Below, one piece after another: positions 1-5,444 of a stretch of 6,065 bases of DNA. The first letter of the stretch is position 1. Every line of letters begins with the position of its first letter. A model generated the notes under the pieces. That model was not told the DNA's origin, did no database searches, and worked only from the letters and a program-made list of their open reading frames with translations. The translations under genes and the position numbers were made by a program. Source of the stretch: Propionibacteriaceae bacterium (GTDB taxonomy: Bacteria; Actinomycetota; Actinomycetes; Propionibacteriales; Propionibacteriaceae); NCBI GenBank assembly GCA_031265725.1, contig JAISCH010000175.1, positions 1 to 6,065 of the forward strand, read 5' to 3'.

Positions 1-157
1 TCACCCGCTCCAGCTTCGAGACCGGATGCCGTCTGCCCTTGTTACGCCGCCAGGCCAGCAACCCGGCGTAGAGCAGCAGGAGCAGCGGCAGCAGCGCCAG
101 CCACCACAGCCGTTCCGGACGGAGGAATCCCAGCAACGGGACGAGTTCTAGGGCCAT
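1..157 (-). CDS. VWA/BatA-type membrane protein, N-terminal fragment (runs off left edge)
   Basis: Only the first 52 codons are present; the reading frame is open to the window edge. The peptide begins MALELVPLLGFLRPERLWW, followed by a very hydrophobic helix (about residues 17-37) and then a basic cytoplasmic stretch (WRRNKGRR). The pattern F-x-x-P-x-R-L-W-x-L is the usual N-terminus of BatA-like VWA proteins, and the same pattern opens the gene just upstream, so this is inferred to be a second VWA protein of the operon. The VWA domain itself is outside the window, so the assignment rests on the anchor and the context. The start is the ATG at 157-155, which overlaps the end of the preceding gene by 10 nt. 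A GGGGGTGA run lies immediately upstream but very close to the ATG, so translation is probably coupled to the upstream gene. Confidence 0.75.
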   Translation of the reverse strand, partial: MALELVPLLGFLRPERLWWLALLPLLLLLYAGLLAWRRNKGRRHPVSKLERV

Positions 158-1107
158 TTCACCCCCAATGAGATCGCCGCGAGCGCCGCCAATGCGGCCA
201 GAGCCAGACCATAGCCCGCCCACAGCGCGGTTACTTCCTTCTTAGCCGGCATGTAGCCGACACTTGAGCTGATATTGCGATAGACACGGTCGAGCTGTGT
301 CGCCGACTCGGCGGTGTATGCCTCGCCATGCGTCTGGGCCGCTATCTCCTGCAACGACCCGGGATCGGGCGGCACGGCTTCGCGCTGCCCGTCGAGGTCG
401 ACGTAGCCAAGCTCGGTGCCATAGGCGATGGTGTAGACGGGGACGTTGAGCGCCGCCACTTCTGCGGCCCCCTGCATCGGCGCGCGTCCGACCGTGTTCT
501 GTCCATCGGAGAGCAGGATGATCGCCCCCGGAGCCACGCTGTCGTCGCCCTCCCCCAGCGGGGCGAGCCGCAGCGCCTCAATCGCGGTGAAAAGCGCTTC
601 CCCGACCGCTGTGGAGTCCTGCAGAGTCAACGACCTGATCGTCTGCTCGGCCATCAGCCGGTCAGTGGTCGGCGGCATCCGCACAGCCGGGTTGCCGGAC
701 AGGCTGACCACCGAGACGTTGTACTGCGCGGGCAGCTCTTTGACGAATTTCAACGCGGCGTCCTTGGCGGCGTCCAGACGGTTCGGCTCCACATCGACAG
801 CCCCCATCGACTGCGAGATGTCGATGACCAGCACAATCGTCGCCCGCTCCCTGGGCACCAACTCCTCACCATTGGGACGCGCCCAGGCGAGCACCAGCGT
901 GATCAAGCTGGCGAGTGAGAGCGCCACCGCGAAATGACGACGCCACTGCGACTGCTTGGGAGCCACCTGGCTCAACAACGTGGTGTTGGTGAACCGCATC
1001 CCGGCCTTCTTCTTCCTCCTGACCAGGTAGACGTAGACCGCCACCAGCACCGGGATGACCAACAGCAGCCAAAGCCTCCCCGGATCGATGAAAGACACTC
1101 CGAACAT
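148..1107 (-). CDS. Membrane-anchored VWA domain protein (Rv1481 / UPF0353-like, BatA family)
   Basis: Predicted 319-residue protein, close in length to the Mycobacterium Rv1481 protein (about 335 aa as I recall). There are two N-terminal membrane helices (about 12-29 and 57-76), a VWA domain (about 90-285) and one C-terminal helix (about 293-315). The metal-binding MIDAS site looks intact: D96-x-S98-x-S100 in VIDISQSM, a threonine in DSTAVGEAL (T166) and D201 in LLSDGQN. In related systems such VWA proteins bind partners through a divalent metal and work with the MoxR ATPase at the membrane; the partner here is unknown. The domain is probably extracytoplasmic, by homology and helix count. 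The ATG at 1107-1105 is preferred because AAGGGGTGA lies 7 nt upstream; a TTG one codon earlier is possible. It overlaps the upstream stop by 1 nt (TGATG), indicating translational coupling. The C-terminal codons overlap the next VWA-type gene by 10 nt. Confidence 0.93.
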   Translation of the reverse strand: MFGVSFIDPGRLWLLLVIPVLVAVYVYLVRRKKKAGMRFTNTTLLSQVAPKQSQWRRHFAVALSLASLITLVLAWARPNGEELVPRERATIVLVIDISQSMGAVDVEPNRLDAAKDAALKFVKELPAQYNVSVVSLSGNPAVRMPPTTDRLMAEQTIRSLTLQDSTAVGEALFTAIEALRLAPLGEGDDSVAPGAIILLSDGQNTVGRAPMQGAAEVAALNVPVYTIAYGTELGYVDLDGQREAVPPDPGSLQEIAAQTHGEAYTAESATQLDRVYRNISSSVGYMPAKKEVTALWAGYGLALAALAALAAISLGVKWP

Positions 1108-2150
1108 CAACGGGTCACCCCTTGGGGTGGCATATGGATCATCGCGGCGGTACGCCGGTAGGACATGACGAAACGGGCGATGTCATGCACCCAGTCCCGG
1201 TCAGTGCGCAATTGGATATGCGCCGCACCGGCCCGGCGCAACGCGGCCCGGATCCGTTCCCGCTGGGCGGCGGAGGCGGCGTCCATCCGGTCCCGGGCGG
1301 CGGTGTCAGAAGTGTTGATGTACCGCTCGAAATTGGTCTCCGGGTCGCGGATCAACAGGTCGCCCACGTCGGGGAATTCGATCTCGTGCCGGTCGACCAC
1401 TTCCACCGCCAACACCTGGTTGCGGACCGCGAGATGCTGGATCGGACGCTCCCAGTCCGGGGGCACGTCCGGGTTGAGTTCGAAATCGCCTGGGGTGAGG
1501 AAGTCGGAGACCAGCACCCGCATCCCCCGGCGGCGCTCGGTGCGGCTCAGCTTCTCTATCCCGGAAGCCAAGGTGATCGTGCCCCTGGAGTGGTCGGGAA
1601 CGATCGGCTCGGTGAGCATCCGGCGCAGCAGCGCGTAGAGGGCGTTGCGTCCCGCCTGCGCGGGCAGCCGTTTGATCGTCTCCGGTCGCATGATCAGCCC
1701 GCCGAAACGATCCCCCTGCCGGGCGGACAGGAACCCGATGGTGGCGATAGCGGCGATCCCCAGGTCGCGCTTCGTGACGCCCTCCGTCCCCCAGTTCATC
1801 GACGGGGTCGCGTCCAGCAGCGCCCAAATCTCCAATTCCCGGTCAGCGATGGTGTCCCGCACATAGGGAATGGTGGTGCGCGCCGTGACCGCCCAGTCGA
1901 TTTTGCGCACGTCGTCCTGGCCCGGCACATAGGGACGGGCGTCGTTCAACTCCGAGCCGGGACCAGGCAGCAGCCCCTGGTGATCCCCGTGCAGAAAACC
2001 CTCCAGCCGCCGGACGATGGTCAGTTCCAGCCGTTTGAGCGCAGCCTCGGGAGCGAGCTTGCTGAGCGGAAGCGTGGGCGCTGTCGGCTCCGCGAGCACT
2101 GAGGCGACCGCCCCGAGTTCGGCGGAGGTGTGGACTGGATTCGGACTCAC
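1107..2150 (-). CDS. DUF58 domain protein (Rv1480-like), MoxR partner
   Basis: Predicted 347 residues from a GTG start. Hallmarks of the DUF58 family are clear: HGDHQGLLPGPGSEL (about 54-68), the Y-x-PG-x-DDVRKIDWAVTART block (about 74-92), IADRELE (101-107), and a VWA-like core beginning LLDATPSMNWG (D113-T115-S117) with VLVSDF (212-217) further on. The C-terminal part contains QLRTDRDW and resembles Rv1480 throughout. The MIDAS-like motif is D-x-T-x-S instead of D-x-S-x-S, so metal binding is uncertain. There is no obvious membrane segment, so the protein is probably cytoplasmic. The GTG at 2150 starts 7 nt after the moxR stop but lacks a good Shine-Dalgarno, which suggests coupling to moxR. 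An in-frame ATG at 2261 would overlap moxR by 104 nt, and the added residues look unlike the family, so it was not used. The stop shares one base with the next gene's ATG. Family role: conserved companion of MoxR ATPases; molecular activity unknown. Confidence 0.92.
   Translation of the reverse strand: MSPNPVHTSAELGAVASVLAEPTAPTLPLSKLAPEAALKRLELTIVRRLEGFLHGDHQGLLPGPGSELNDARPYVPGQDDVRKIDWAVTARTTIPYVRDTIADRELEIWALLDATPSMNWGTEGVTKRDLGIAAIATIGFLSARQGDRFGGLIMRPETIKRLPAQAGRNALYALLRRMLTEPIVPDHSRGTITLASGIEKLSRTERRRGMRVLVSDFLTPGDFELNPDVPPDWERPIQHLAVRNQVLAVEVVDRHEIEFPDVGDLLIRDPETNFERYINTSDTAARDRMDAASAAQRERIRAALRRAGAAHIQLRTDRDWVHDIARFVMSYRRTAAMIHMPPQGVTR
1115..1123 (-). promoter_or_regulatory. Ribosome binding site of the VWA gene
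   Basis: On the minus strand the sequence AAGGGGTGA ends 7 nt before the ATG at 1107 and only 4 nt before the alternative TTG at 1110. This spacing favours the ATG. The site lies inside the last codons of the DUF58 gene. Confidence 0.6.
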
Positions 2151-2157
2151 GATCAGC

Positions 2158-3387
2158 TTAAGCGCGGGCCTGCGACTGGTTCCATACGGGGGTGGGCGGC
2201 GGCACCAGTGCGACGATTCGTTCCACCACTTGCGCGGCGGAGATGTTGTCGGCCAGCGCATCGAAGCTGAGCACCAGCCGATGCCCCATCACATCCTTGG
2301 CCACTGCCTGAACGTCGGTGGGCAGCACGTAGTCGCGTCCGTGGATCAACGCCAAGGCCCGGGCCGCTGCGACCAGTCCGAGGGTGGCGCGCGGACTGGC
2401 GCCGATCTGGATCACCGAGGACAGGTCGGCCATGCCGAATTCCTGCGGGTTGCGGGTGGCCAGCACCAAGCGCACCACATAGTCCGCGACGAGGTTGTGT
2501 ACGAACACATTTGACGCCCGTTCCTGCAGCTCCCGCACCACGTCCGGGTCGAGCGCCTGGTCGGCGGTCGGCGGGCGCACGCTCATCCGGCGCAAGATCT
2601 CCAATTCCTCGTTTCCGCGCGGATAAGGCACGTCGACTTTGAGCAGGAAACGGTCGCGCTGGGCTTCGGGCAGCGGATAGACGCCCTCCGACTCGATCGG
2701 GTTCTGGGTGGCGATGACGATGAACGGATCGGGAACCTTGTAGGTGTTGCCGCCGATGGAGACCTGGCCCTCAGCCATCAACTCCAGCATCGCTGACTGC
2801 ACCTTCGCCGGAGCGCGGTTGATCTCGTCAGCGAGGACGAAGTTGACGAAGACCGGGCCGAGCGCGGTGTCGAATTCCTCTTTGCGGGCCGAGTAGATGC
2901 GGGTGCCGACGATATCGGAGGGCACCAGGTCCGGGGTGAATTGAATCCGGGCGAACGATCCGCCGATCACGGTGGCAAAGCTGCGCACGGCGAGGGTCTT
3001 CGCCACACCGGGCACGCCCTCCAACAGGCAGTGGCCCTTGGCCAGCAGCGAGACCATCAATTGCTCGACCATATGCTCCTGGCCGACGATCACCCGTTGC
3101 ACCTGGGCGATAGCCGCGCCGAGCACTTTGGCGGCATCGGCATTCGGATTGGGTTTTCCCCCTGGCCTGGTCAACGGTGCGCTCGCCGACGGCTGCGGCA
3201 TGGGTTGCTGAGCGGGATTGGCAGGCGGAGCAGGCGGCGGCGCGGGCTGATTGAACTGCTGCGGCGGCGCGTTCAAAGGCGGCGGCGCTCCGTAACCCGG
3301 CGGCATACTCCGCGGGGGCAGATTGGGCTGCCCTGTTGGGTTGACCGGAGGCACCGGGGGCAATGGGCCGGAATATTGCTGGCTCAC
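2158..3387 (-). CDS. moxR: MoxR-family AAA+ ATPase with proline-rich N-terminal extension
   Basis: Predicted 409 residues. Residues 1 to about 82 are low complexity, rich in Pro, Gln, Ala and Asn. The AAA+ module follows: Walker A GVPGVAKT (124-131), Walker B FVLADEINR (D187, E188), sensor 1 VIATQNP (N229), the EAQRDRF segment with candidate arginine fingers (241-247), and sensor 2 GASPRA (R333), ending in the helical lid with HRLVLSFDALAD. All catalytic residues of an active ATPase are present. It closely resembles mycobacterial MoxR1 (Rv1479, about 377 aa), differing mainly in the longer proline-rich head. MoxR proteins are thought to act as chaperone-like remodellers with VWA partners, which are encoded directly downstream here. 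The start is the GTG at 3387-3385, with AGGAG 5 nt upstream; it is the first gene of the four-gene minus-strand operon. A short possible leader peptide overlaps the GTG. Confidence 0.96.
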   Translation of the reverse strand: MSQQYSGPLPPVPPVNPTGQPNLPPRSMPPGYGAPPPLNAPPQQFNQPAPPPAPPANPAQQPMPQPSASAPLTRPGGKPNPNADAAKVLGAAIAQVQRVIVGQEHMVEQLMVSLLAKGHCLLEGVPGVAKTLAVRSFATVIGGSFARIQFTPDLVPSDIVGTRIYSARKEEFDTALGPVFVNFVLADEINRAPAKVQSAMLELMAEGQVSIGGNTYKVPDPFIVIATQNPIESEGVYPLPEAQRDRFLLKVDVPYPRGNEELEILRRMSVRPPTADQALDPDVVRELQERASNVFVHNLVADYVVRLVLATRNPQEFGMADLSSVIQIGASPRATLGLVAAARALALIHGRDYVLPTDVQAVAKDVMGHRLVLSFDALADNISAAQVVERIVALVPPPTPVWNQSQARA

Positions 3388-3410
3388 TTCGTCTCCTGCT
3401 CGTTCTTCAT
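3384..3410 (-). other. Possible 8-codon leader peptide overlapping the moxR start
   Basis: On the minus strand an ATG at 3410 opens MKNEQETK and then a TGA whose last bases overlap the moxR GTG (GTGA, 4-nt overlap). It is in a different frame from moxR. Such overlap permits reinitiation or coupled translation. No strong Shine-Dalgarno precedes the ATG (only a GGACG about 6 nt away), so it may be a chance occurrence. Confidence 0.3.
3393..3397 (-). promoter_or_regulatory. Ribosome binding site of moxR
   Basis: AGGAG on the minus strand lies 5 nt before the GTG start at 3387. It decides the non-ATG start. It lies within the possible 8-codon leader ORF at 3384-3410. Confidence 0.75.
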
Positions 3411-3439
3411 AAACACGTCCACGATACCGCCTCTACCTA

Positions 3440-3451
3440 ACAGCAAGCTGT
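3440..3451. repeat. Short palindrome ACAGC-AA-GCTGT upstream of moxR
   Basis: A 12-bp inverted repeat with 5-bp arms and a 2-bp centre. It lies between the candidate moxR -10 and the moxR start, where an operator would act as a roadblock. It is too short to be sure it is more than chance. Confidence 0.3.
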
Positions 3452-3472
3452 GATTACCGCCTTGGATGAGTG

Positions 3473-3478
3473 ATTCTA
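3473..3478 (-). promoter_or_regulatory. Candidate -10 element for the moxR operon
   Basis: TAGAAT on the minus strand matches TATAAT at five of six positions and would give a leader of about 80 nt before the moxR GTG. No convincing -35 hexamer is seen at the right distance, so the call is weak. Position in the divergent intergenic region is the main support. Confidence 0.3.
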
Positions 3479-3540
3479 AGGTATCCCTGCCCAAATCGCG
3501 CTCGGGCGTCGTCGGGACTGGGATAATTGGCTATGGGGCA

Positions 3541-3575
3541 CAATAGGTATAAGAGGTTGCGCCAATAGGTCGCAA
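3541..3575. repeat. Operator-like repeats: two CAATAGGT copies and a TTGCG-N9-CGCAA dyad
   Basis: CAATAGGT occurs at 3541-3548 and again at 3563-3570, start points 22 bp apart (about two helical turns). The second copy sits in the centre of an inverted repeat with arms TTGCG (3557-3561) and CGCAA (3571-3575). The cluster overlaps the candidate -10 of the rightward gene. This arrangement resembles a regulator binding site, but no cognate regulator is present in the window. Confidence 0.35.
3548..3553 (+). promoter_or_regulatory. Candidate -10 element for the rightward gene pair
   Basis: TATAAG matches the -10 consensus at five of six positions. A poor -35 candidate, TTGGCT at 3527-3532, is 15 bp upstream, which is shorter than ideal. 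The implied leader would be about 70 nt before the ATG at 3629. Confidence 0.3.
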
Positions 3576-3628
3576 GTCAAGCCACTTATTGACGCGATCT
3601 CTAAGCAATCAATTTGGAACGGAAGCAG

Positions 3629-4519
3629 ATGACCAACGACCAGGGCGCAGTCCTATTGTCCCCGCTGCTTCCGGACGATCCCGCCAAAGTCGGTGATTTC
3701 TGGCTGGACGCACGGCTGACCTCGACAGCCTCCGGGGTCGCCTATGTGGCCCATGACGAGCAGGAGACGTCGGTGTTGCTCGTCATGCTCTCCGAGGGGG
3801 CGGCCGGTGACGCCGCTGCCAGGGACCGTCTGGCGGGCGTGGTCAACCAACTGCATATCGACACCGTTGTCGCCCGTGGCGGCGAGGGCCAGGACCAGGG
3901 CCGGTTGGGCAATCGTTACCGCAGTGAGGACGACGATCCCACCGAGCCGGGCTCGACTCCGCAGGCCCCCTGGGTGGCGCTGGTCTACGACGGCAGCGCC
4001 CAGGCCGGGGCCGAGGCCGTCCGGATTCTGGACGAAGTCGAATTGCGCGGCCTGGCCCAGGTCGGCAAACCCGCTGGGCCGGGGTTCCGGCTGAATTGGA
4101 TCGACAAATTCCATCCTGGTTCGACAAGGCTGTGGCCGCTGCCCTGGCCGGGCCGCCATGACCGGGCTGGCGCGCTGTCGATTCTGGCCAGTTGGCTGTT
4201 GATGCTGCTGCTGGCCGCGCTGGCCGTATTGATCGCAATCCTGCTCTTCCAGCAATCCCCGCCCGAAGCCCCGCCTCCCCCGGTCCCACCGACTGGCTCA
4301 CCGTCACAGTCGTCATCGGCGTCGTCCCCACAGTCCGGATCGCCCAGCGACCCGCCGCCGTCCTCAGTCTCACCCTCGCCCAGCGACGACACGGATTCCG
4401 CAGACCCCTCGGATTCCGCATCGCCCTCGGACTCGCCCTCACCGAGTGATTCCGGCTCGCCCATACCGTCCGAGTCGGGCGGGGCAGGCGGCTCCCCGAC
4501 TCCGGATTCCAGGCTATGA
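3629..4519 (+). CDS. Single-pass membrane protein with degenerate kinase N-lobe-like domain and Ser/Pro/Asp-rich tail
   Basis: Predicted 296 residues. Residues about 18-120 follow the layout of an actinobacterial Ser/Thr kinase N-lobe: DPAKVGDFWLDARL (glycine-loop strand), GVAYVAHD (strand 2), VLLVML (strand 3), an acidic/basic helix around DAAARDRLAGVVNQLH (helix C) and PWVALVYDGS (strand 5/hinge). The strand-3 lysine position appears to be Val52, the helix-C glutamate Val71, and most loop glycines are lost; no HRD or DFG lobe exists. This points to a non-catalytic remnant or scaffold. After LWPLPWPGRHDRAG comes one membrane helix (about 183-207), basic residues before it predicting N-inside, then an external tail of about 88 residues rich in Ser, Pro and Asp. 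The ATG at 3629 follows GGAAC/GGAAG; an in-frame TTG at 3614 is less likely. It overlaps the HAD gene by ATGA. I recall similar hypothetical proteins in Propionibacteriaceae. Function unknown. Confidence 0.85.
   Translation: MTNDQGAVLLSPLLPDDPAKVGDFWLDARLTSTASGVAYVAHDEQETSVLLVMLSEGAAGDAAARDRLAGVVNQLHIDTVVARGGEGQDQGRLGNRYRSEDDDPTEPGSTPQAPWVALVYDGSAQAGAEAVRILDEVELRGLAQVGKPAGPGFRLNWIDKFHPGSTRLWPLPWPGRHDRAGALSILASWLLMLLLAALAVLIAILLFQQSPPEAPPPPVPPTGSPSQSSSASSPQSGSPSDPPPSSVSPSPSDDTDSADPSDSASPSDSPSPSDSGSPIPSESGGAGGSPTPDSRL
4392..4420 (+). repeat. In-frame repeated 11-mer in the Ser/Pro/Asp tail
   Basis: CGGATTCCGCA occurs at 4392-4402 and 4410-4420, 18 bp (six codons) apart, encoding the related peptides DSADPS and DSASPS. 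A third partial copy, CGGATTCC, is at 4502-4509. The spacing preserves frame and suggests tail growth by slippage or duplication. Confidence 0.6.
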
Positions 4520-5319
4520 GGCCAGCGCTGATCGCCGTCGACCTGGACGGGACGTTGCTGGCCGACGACAAGTCGATCCCGGCTGCCAATCAGGCCGCTG
4601 TGGACCGGGCGAACGAATTGGGCATCCCCTTCGTCATCTCCACTGGGCGTCCGCCGCGCTGGCTGAGCGCCATCTCCGGGTTACGCGGGGCGTACCCGCT
4701 GGTCGTCGCCTGCAACGGGGCGGCTATCTACAACCTGCCGGATGACGAATTGGTCTGGCAGGCGGAATTGGACTCTGCCGCTGTGCTGGCGGCGGTTGAC
4801 GCGCTCCGGGCAGTCGTACCAGGGATCAAATTCGGAGTGGAGAATTCATTCAATTTCGGCTGCGAGGCCGGTTCCCCCATCGAACAATTCGACGACTGGG
4901 GCGCTTGGTCCGGCTCCATCGCCGAGATCGTCGCAGCTTGCCAGCCGATAGTCAAAGTGCTCGGTTTTCACCGCGAATTGGAATCCGACGAATTGATTCG
5001 GATCGCCAAACCGATTGTCGGTGACGCCATGTCGCTCACCCATGCCTCGATGGGCGAGCCCTTCGGCCTGCTCGAACTATCCGCCGCTGCGGTGAGCAAG
5101 GCGACCGGCGTGGCCCAGGTCTGCGCACAGCTCGGCATCCCCGCCGCCCAAGTAGCAGCATTCGGTGACATGCCGAACGATCTATCCATGCTGCACTGGG
5201 CCGGCTCCCCCTTCGTCATGGCGAATTCACACCCCGACGTGCTCGCCGCCGGATTCCCGCAAATCGGCTCCAACAACACCGGCAGTGTCGGGGTGAAAAT
5301 ACTGGAACTGCTGGCCTGA
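4516..5319 (+). CDS. Cof-type HAD-IIB family phosphatase
   Basis: Predicted 267 residues, the normal length for Cof/YidA-type HAD hydrolases. All four HAD motifs are present: motif I DLDGTLL (nucleophile D9, acid D11), motif II ISTGRP (S42), motif III lysine in SKATGV (K195) and motif IV GDMPND (D218, D222). The central part (about 85-185) is the C2B cap. Members dephosphorylate small phosphorylated metabolites such as sugar phosphates or flavin/pyridoxal phosphates; the substrate cannot be read from the sequence. The protein is soluble and presumably cytoplasmic. The ATG overlaps the stop of the kinase-like membrane protein gene (ATGA), with only a weak AGG nearby, so it is probably translated by coupling. 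The coding sequence uses the GAA-TTG pair for Glu-Leu five times, an unusual preference for such GC-rich DNA. Confidence 0.95.
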   Translation: MRPALIAVDLDGTLLADDKSIPAANQAAVDRANELGIPFVISTGRPPRWLSAISGLRGAYPLVVACNGAAIYNLPDDELVWQAELDSAAVLAAVDALRAVVPGIKFGVENSFNFGCEAGSPIEQFDDWGAWSGSIAEIVAACQPIVKVLGFHRELESDELIRIAKPIVGDAMSLTHASMGEPFGLLELSAAAVSKATGVAQVCAQLGIPAAQVAAFGDMPNDLSMLHWAGSPFVMANSHPDVLAAGFPQIGSNNTGSVGVKILELLA

Positions 5320-5444
5320 GCTGTTCCTGGCGAACTCTTCACTCCTTCGACAAGACAATACGCGGCCGGTTTTCTGAATCGTCTGGAAATAAAAACAGTG
5401 TGCGGAGCGTGCTATCCCGCGTTGTATTTGGATAGATTATCGCC
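5320..5444. other. Intergenic gap, AT-richer
   Basis: This 125-bp stretch is visibly less GC-rich than the genes to its left (about 45% in a sampled line). I looked for a rho-independent terminator after the HAD gene and found none with a convincing stem and T-run; CGGCCG followed by TTTT at about 5362-5371 is too short. The promoter of the next gene lies at its right end. Confidence 0.5.
5433..5438 (+). promoter_or_regulatory. -10 element of a probable leaderless gene
   Basis: TAGATT fits the actinobacterial TANNNT pattern and is followed by 6 nt and then the GTG start at 5445, so transcription would begin at or next to the start codon. No Shine-Dalgarno precedes the GTG, in keeping with a leaderless transcript. 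No clear -35 is visible. The TAG is also an in-frame stop, ruling out an upstream start in this frame. Confidence 0.5.

Noticed and set aside
328..937. Two plus-strand open frames opposite the VWA gene
   Set aside because: Arg/His/Ser-rich translations with no family resemblance; they lie antisense to a clear VWA domain gene and reflect GC-rich shadow coding.
1122..2102. A 326-codon plus-strand open frame opposite the DUF58 gene
   Set aside because: Composition (Gly, Arg, Pro, His, Gln rich) is typical of antisense shadows; the minus strand carries well-conserved DUF58 motifs.
2151..2261. Upstream ATG start for the DUF58 gene at 2261
   Set aside because: It would overlap moxR by 104 nt and adds a Trp/Arg/Pro-rich head unlike the family; GTG 2150 gives a normal product.
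3614..3628. TTG start five codons upstream for the kinase-like membrane protein
   Set aside because: No ribosome site precedes the TTG, while GGAA-type sequences precede the ATG at 3629.
3653..4589. Minus-strand open frames opposite the kinase-like protein gene (up to 248 codons)
   Set aside because: Low-complexity Arg/Ala or Gly/Glu/Ser translations mirroring the repetitive tail; no motifs or start signals.
4446..4745. A 99-codon plus-strand frame spanning the junction with the HAD gene
   Set aside because: Arg/Pro-rich and overlaps both real genes in another frame, with no recognisable domain.
5359..5374. CGGCCG followed by TTTT as a terminator of the HAD gene
   Set aside because: The self-complementary stem has no loop room and the T-run is only four bases.
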